A stretch of DNA of 64,000 nt, from the NCBI GenBank assembly GCA_013400155.1, contig VXBM01000056.1, forward strand, positions 899,828-963,827, read 5' to 3'. Below, piece by piece: positions 58,136 through 64,000 of the stretch. How positions within the stretch are numbered: the stretch's first letter is position 1; the number at the start of each line of letters is the position of its first letter. Origin of the DNA: Helopsaltes ochotensis (lineage: Eukaryota > Chordata > Aves > Passeriformes > Locustellidae). The notes beneath the pieces were generated by a model, which ran no database searches, was not told the DNA's origin, and worked only from the letters and a program-made list of their open reading frames with translations. The position numbers were made by a program, and so were the translations under genes.

Positions 58136-60601
58136 CATCCATAAAATCCAGAATAAAAGCTTCAGTATTAAAAAAAAATACATGTTAAATCCCCATTTTC
58201 TGTGAGGGGAGTGCTCTGTACTGTATATATCTGAGGAACAGAAGAGTTTGTATAGAAATACATTCTAATTTCCAAACTTTATATACTCTGCTGTAGATTG
58301 TTTTTACCCGAGTTCTAATTTATAGTTGAAACTTAGACAAGGGCATAACAGAATAATCCTTTTGATCACATTGGTGTTTTATGGCAACGATATACTTTAT
58401 TATTTTTAATAAAATACTAGTAGATGCTGTTAGCAGTATTCCCACAGCAGCAGCCATGACTGCTGGCACAAACAAGAACAGAGAACCCTTCTCCATCTCT
58501 TTTTTTTCCTAATAAATAATTGAAGGCGAAAACGAGAAAAATATGGTGTAGGATCCAAACAATAAACAAAAACCAGGGTCAGAAAGCAGGGCACATGCTT
58601 TCTTCTCCTTTAAACCTAACTACCCATATTTTTTTTCTTACTGTGACAGAGAAATGTACTCAGCTCTTTTTGTCGTGAATTGTATCTTCAAAAAATATTT
58701 TTATATATGGCAGTGCTGAGTGGCATAACAGGTCTGATGGCGTATTTTCATCTGTATTACTGAGACAGCTCTCCTGCCACACAAAGCACAGCCCTGCTCC
58801 AATTATGTACTCATAGCTGTGCCTGCCCTGAACTACCTGCTGCTCATCAGAATGGTTGTTGCACCCAGGAAAGTTTGGAATAAAAGAGGTCAGCATTTGG
58901 CCCCTGCAAGCTAATGGGAATCTAGCCCTTTGTAGATTTTCTCATCTCTCTCTTTACTGATGGGGCAATGACATCATTTTACATCTGCCTCTGGACTCTG
59001 CCTTGCTGTGTCTGTGCACCTCCTTACTTCCAAGGCTTCCTTGCTCCAGTGCGTGTCCTTTGGACATTCTCTAATTTTCCCCTGCACTGTTGAGATCTCG
59101 CTCTCCAGCACCTTGCTGTCAGTTTGTCTCTGGGTACCAGATACCCAGGATTCAGTGTCAATCCTCTGCATTTCAAAAGCATTAGGAGTTTTTAGCTGCA
59201 AAGCAGACCTAACAGGGATGTAAATAGCTTCCTCTGAACATAGGTATTTTACATTAGCAAGGCATGTCTGTTTGGCAGGCTTCCCTCCATTTCAGGAGGG
59301 CTAAATTCGGCTTCTTTTCAACCATCCTGCCTGGTTACACAAGGTAAGAAGCAGAACTGAGCTTCGGATTGTTGTGTTAACCACCCTGTATGCATTTCAT
59401 TTGCCTGGTTTCTGTATTTCAAGTTTGTTCCTGTAGCTGGAAAAAAAACCCAGTGGTTCCTATCACATAATTTGAACTCCCTTCAAAAACTAATGGGAAC
59501 TGCTACAAAATCTTAGCTAACAAATAGATTTAAACTTCAGTTTGACCTCCTTAGCCAAGAAAAACAAAAGCTGAGAAGGGATTAGTTTTCTGTGAGCACA
59601 TCAAGGGGCAAAAGCCCAAGCGGGTGGGTAAGAGCAGTTTCAGCTGAGGATAATACTAGCAGGAGAACAAAGAGGGCTAGATTTGTCCTGAATTAATTTA
59701 GGATGCTAGAAGCTCCTTTATGTCTGGTCAGGGCAATTCTGGGACAATGGCTCAGTAGGAGCATCAGGCAAAAACCAAAGCTGGCTTTTTAAAGTAGGAT
59801 CCTCAGGGTGTGAAAGGGATTATGGGGGTGAGTCCTGCAAAGTCCAGACTCACTGCCCAAGGAGTCCTTCACAGTCCACTCGTGTTTATTCCTATGTTAG
59901 AACCATTTAATGCTCTATTTGGAATTACTCTGAGGTATAGAAAAAAGTATTTCTTGTGGCTGCATTGCTTGGGAAGAGCTACTGCTGAGCTGGGAGGGGT
60001 TACCAGCAGCTCTCAGGCTCTCTGCCTGCCATTGTTTTAAGGCCCTTGGCAGATGGGTTGAGTTCATATTTCTGCTGCATCTGGTTCAACCCACTGCCTG
60101 CTCCAAATCCTCTCTTGCCTTTTCATCAGGCCAATGCTTCTGACTTTGAAAGCCACTCTGTACTCTGTCCTTGTCTCCCTCTCTGAAACTCTTACTACTA
60201 CTTACCTGTATCTTTCCACTACTCCAGCCCCCTGAACTCATCCACACCCCAGCTGCCTGTCATTTTCCCAGGAGCCAAGATCTGACTCTGTCATCCTCAG
60301 GGGTCTCATTTGGACCCACAGCTCCATTCTTTAGTGCCTGCTCCTCCTTGGAGTCTCACCCAGTCCAAGCAAATGCTGCAAACCTGGAATGACTCAATTT
60401 CCTTCCTCCCCTCCGCTCTGTCCCTCCCATGTCCCTCCCAGGGCCTGTCCCTGTGCTAGAATATCTCACACCTGCTCTCAACAGGGTTTTGTGGACATTA
60501 GAGCCAAATTTCCAAATGTGCCTGGTGGACAGGAACATTGTAACATAGTCTGTGCTTGGGTCAGTGTTGGTGGCACTTGCTCAGAGCTGCTTTGTTGAAT
60601 G
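58136..60601. other. Unique DNA downstream of the CpG island, AT-rich at the left
   Basis: 58140-58680 is AT-rich with a TATA-like 'tactgtatatatctgagg' near 58220. Only frames below 80 codons occur. No repeat family recognised. Confidence 0.55.
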
Positions 60602-60641
60602 CAGCCCTAGCACTCAATTTTCTTATTGAGTGCTAGGGCTG
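60602..60641. repeat. Perfect inverted repeat, 17-bp arms, 6-nt loop
   Basis: The arms 'cagccctagcactcaat' (60602-60618) and 'attgagtgctagggctg' (60625-60641) are exact reverse complements, separated by 'tttctt'. Pairing stops immediately outside the arms. The stem is shorter than a microRNA precursor (about 30 bp of imperfect pairing), and no known microRNA sequence is recognised. It could be a palindrome made by template switching, the joined ends of a small inverted-repeat element, or an RNA hairpin if transcribed. Confidence 0.97.
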
Positions 60642-61753
60642 GATTTGGGTACAGGAATTTGGGAACTTAAATTAGGGGAATTGTGGGTATGATGATGTAT
60701 TTTCTGTGAGAGATGGTCCAATTAGAGTATCAGATGTTTCTCTGAGTGTCTGTCTTCAATATTTTATCAACTTTGCCAGCAGTTGGAAGCTGTGGGAGCA
60801 GAGAAGTCTTGGTTCAGAGCAGTTCTCTGTAGTGTGATATGGGCTTCTGTGAAAGTGATGCTTCTCCCTGGTTTCCCACGACTCTGCCAGTGTAGCTATT
60901 GTGCCTGGATCTGCCTGTTGGAGTCTGTAGGTCGGCCATGCCCTGGGTCAGACCCGTGGATCACCAGCCCATGGAGCTGTGGTGCCCCTGTGCAGGGCAA
61001 AGGGGGACTGTTGTGCAGTCAGGCACCGCAGCAACTCCGTGTGTATGGCAGCAATGTATTCCAGCTTTGTACTGCTGAAATGGGGGGCCAATCTATCTGA
61101 TCCATCTGCTGTCAAATTAATGTCCAAAGCTGCCTTTTGAATTCCAGTCTTTCACAAGGAGCAGCCTGAGTGACAGCTGCGGGAAAGAATACAGAGATGT
61201 GAATTTCCTGCACTATAACTCTTGAAGACTGAAATAGTTGGTATTCATAGTTCAGCTTAGCTTTGGCAGGATGCTCTGAAATCATAAGTTACACAAAGGA
61301 GAAACCATGTGTGCTCAGATACACTAGATCTCTTTTTATTGTTATTGTACTAACTCTTCATTTCTAAGTAGCTGCATGCCAGGTGCATGCCATTTCCCAT
61401 CCTACCTTACAACACAATTTTAAATTATGAAAACATTTTTTTGTTTGAACTTTGGCTAAGGGACATCTAAAGCTCCATGAGTATTGCTGGTCTCCTAGAG
61501 ACAGAGTCAATAAACTTCTGGCACTTTGCAGAGTACCACAAGGTAATATTTTACTTGATTATGAAGTTTTTGCACCTTGCATTAGTAGTACTAATATCTC
61601 AGAGAAACAAAAGAACCTTTTTTAATATTTCATTTGCATAAGGGCTGATTTTTTTACCTATTGAATAGGTATCCTGGGGGTCCTTTGATTTGCTGTGGAG
61701 CTCTGTGTGGCATGGAAATAGCACAGGAATCAGTAACATCAGTGGAGTGTGGG
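60642..61753. other. Unique DNA, no gene seen
   Basis: A 105-codon plus frame (60783-61100) has no domain. The remainder is AT-rich. Confidence 0.6.
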
Positions 61754-61798
61754 TACTTTCTGGCTTGTTGAGTCTTACTTTCTGGCTTGTCAGAGTCT
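61754..61798 (+). repeat. Tandem duplication of a 22-23-bp unit
   Basis: 'tactttctggcttgttgagtct' is split across 61754-61775, and a second copy with a TG to CAG change follows at 61776-61798. The copies abut without a spacer. This looks like a local slippage duplication, with no family recognised. Confidence 0.9.
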
Positions 61799-64000
61799 TA
61801 CCACTCAAACCCCATTAACTTGCCGCCCCCCCGATTAGGTGACTTTGTGGTTTTTTGGTAGTGTTGCTGATTAGCCAACAACTAAGTGCAGGGAGAAGCC
61901 CCTGAGTTCAGGGCGAGTTTCAAGGAAGGCTGTGGACAACAGTGCATTTGGGAGCAGGGTGCTGTGAGCCCTGGTGTCCTGAGCCCACAGACTGGATGGG
62001 CATCCAGCAGGTGAAAAAAAGGTGTTTTGTGGGCCTGTCTTAGATCAAAGGAGGACCAGCAAGGGAGTTTCTGCATCACGCAAGGCAACACAGCAAGCAA
62101 GCAGCCCTGGAACCAGGAGCCATTTAGCAGAGCAGCTCTCAGTGCAAGATCCCAGAGAGGCTGATGTTGATGGCCTGGGCAGGCTCCTCAGCTTTCACTG
62201 GGGATGCCCAGTGTGACAGGGAGAGCTTTTGTTGGAAATACGAATCTCAAAACACTCTTCTACTGCTTGGTGCAATAAGCTAATCACAAAACCATCCTTA
62301 CCCTACCACTTGCATTAACAACTACTTCCAGCATGGAAATTGTGGGCACAGTTTTTTCACCCATGTGTGAAAAAAAGTTCCCATAAATTTATTCAAGAAT
62401 CTTTGCTACATAAAGGAATGCAGTGTCTGAGTATTTTTAGTATTACATGTATAATTTGACACTTGTAAGCTTAAAAAAACAGAGGAATGTGTTGTGGTGA
62501 CATAAAGGGGAAGTAATGAAAATTAAGTAGATACATACATTTAAAGAGAGTTAGTTAAACTGCATTTAACCTGAGTGTGAACAATCATTCAGAATTAGCA
62601 AACTCTTCATTTGCTATAATTTACTTTGGAAGTGGATGAAGGTAAATTGAATTAAGGTCTCTTTAATTTTAAATAGATGCATCTACATAGTGATGCAATT
62701 AAACTAATATGTTCTGAGGGTTAATTTGAATTGCCGATCCAGACCAATGAAAAGGCCTATGGGGCAGTTGCTTAGTTTGAAGAATCCTGTTAAGATGGGC
62801 TTTGGAAAGTATTAGCTCATTTCAGAGATGCAAGAAAATGTCCTTGGAAGAGGTTCCCCCTGCTCTGAGCCACATAAGGACTCTTGGACATCATCTGCAA
62901 AATCTTTCCAAGCGACTTGTGCCCCTCAAGCTGTGGATCCTCTGAGCTGTCTGAGCTGCTTGGCCCTGGGCTCCATTCCACAGTGAGGAGAATACAGCAG
63001 TGGCTGGTCACAGGGCTGTGACTTCAGGAGCAAATACAAACTCAGAGAAGGTGGTTGGTAAGAGTTATTTCAAACTTTCACCAAATTTTGAATGACTGAC
63101 TATGTAAAGTGATTATTGTTATCCTTCTCTGGTTCCAGAGCACAGAGTAAATGTTTGCTTTTTTTAGCCAAACTTTTCTCTGTATTCCAGCCCAAGAAGG
63201 AACACACAGGTGCAGTGTCTATACTGCTGTAGACTGATAGATTCTTCTTTTTCCCCCCAAAGACTACACTTGTCTTAATTTCCTCTCAATTACACTCAGG
63301 CATTAACTAATGCTGACTAACTGCGGCCCAAAATAATTATTGCTATCTGTTCCCTTTGTAAATATAACTCCAGTGTTGAGCTAGAAGAATAATGGCATAT
63401 TTACAGAAGGCAGCTAATTAAATTGAGCTTCAATTGCTTTCAGTTTGCCAGAAGGAGCCATTTTCACAGCAAAAAATGTGTGCAAGCCTGCATGCTTACC
63501 AGGAACAACTTGGTATAACATAATTCAGAGTTCCCAAGACAAAAATTCAGTTCAAGACAAATTTACACTGGCAATAAAAATCTCATTAAGGAAGATATGA
63601 AGATCTCTCTACTACACCACGACAGTTAAAAGAGGTTATCATTTTTTTCAGTTTATTTAAGGAACAGTATATATTTCATTGTTCCAGAGCAGCTGTAATT
63701 GCAAGTGTCTTTCAAACATTCCTTGCAGTGTTGCATTTGTCTTACGACTGTAACTTCAGAACCAGCCTGTTGATGCATCTTCATTAGGACAGGAGAAGAT
63801 GCTGAAGTGTCCAAATTCTTCAATGCTCTGCTTCAATTTTTCCCTATTTTCCAACCCTGAGTCCTGGAAAGTCTCTCTCCCTACTATTATTCAGCCACCT
63901 GCAAAAACTTCCAGTGGTCACAATTTGTCTCCAAGTGTTTGCACGCTCTTTTGTTCCTTTGAGATATTTAGTAAAAACATTAATGATAATTACAGAGCAG
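61799..64000. other. Unique AT-rich DNA to the window end, no gene seen
   Basis: Seven C's occur at 61825-61831. 62380-62720 and 63280-63700 are AT-rich with many TAAT/ATTA cores ('aggcagctaattaaattgag') and could be regulatory. No repeat family recognised. Confidence 0.55.

Noticed and set aside
60602..60641. microRNA precursor
   Set aside because: The stem is only 17 bp with abrupt loss of pairing outside it, and neither arm matches a microRNA that I know.
1..64000. CRISPR arrays, operons, insertion sequences, phage or plasmid genes
   Set aside because: The sequence is vertebrate in all respects. No regularly spaced repeats, bacterial gene order or ribosome binding sites occur.

Overview
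The window looks like non-coding bird DNA, most likely from a passerine, and I find no supportable protein-coding gene. The organism call rests on the repeats: CR1 LINE tails of the avian type, solo LTRs of an endogenous retrovirus family that I recall from passerine genomes, very few microsatellites, and no L1/Alu-type retroposons. It shows none of the features of a bacterial or phage genome: there are no ribosome binding sites, no tandem long reading frames and no operons. The longest open frames (265, 222, 191, 187 and 179 codons) sit in the more GC-rich patches, have no recognisable domain, and overlap other open frames or repeats. They read as chance.

Layout. 1-11.3 kb is unique sequence, alternating AT-rich and moderately GC-rich blocks, with a duplicated GATA/E-box composite near 6.0 kb and a small CpG cluster near 9.1 kb. 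11.3-16.4 kb is the repeat-rich part: two near-identical 42-bp segments, an internally deleted LTR (12667-12867), an antisense LTR (about 14191-14557) and a complete-looking solo LTR (15811-16385). 16.4-29 kb is unique sequence with several long polypyrimidine tracts, ending in a 75-nt poly(T) run (29011-29085). 29.7-32.2 kb holds two AT-rich blocks that have kept unusual numbers of CpGs (candidate conserved regulatory DNA) around a G-quadruplex motif at 30.88 kb. 32-39 kb is mostly unique and AT-rich. 39.0-45.1 kb carries three CR1 remnants of different ages, one MIR-like SINE and a G-rich three-copy minisatellite. 45-57.7 kb is unique sequence. A single clear CpG island lies at 57721-58135. 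58-64 kb is again AT-rich unique sequence, with a perfect 17-bp-arm hairpin at 60602-60641.

How it works together. No gene set or pathway can be assembled. The best functional reading is an intergenic or long-intron region with candidate regulatory elements and one candidate promoter (the CpG island), possibly of a non-coding transcript or of a gene whose exons lie outside the window. I found no evidence of a new molecular system. The items most worth checking are the CpG island, the CpG-retaining block at 29.7 kb, the 42-bp duplication and the perfect hairpin.
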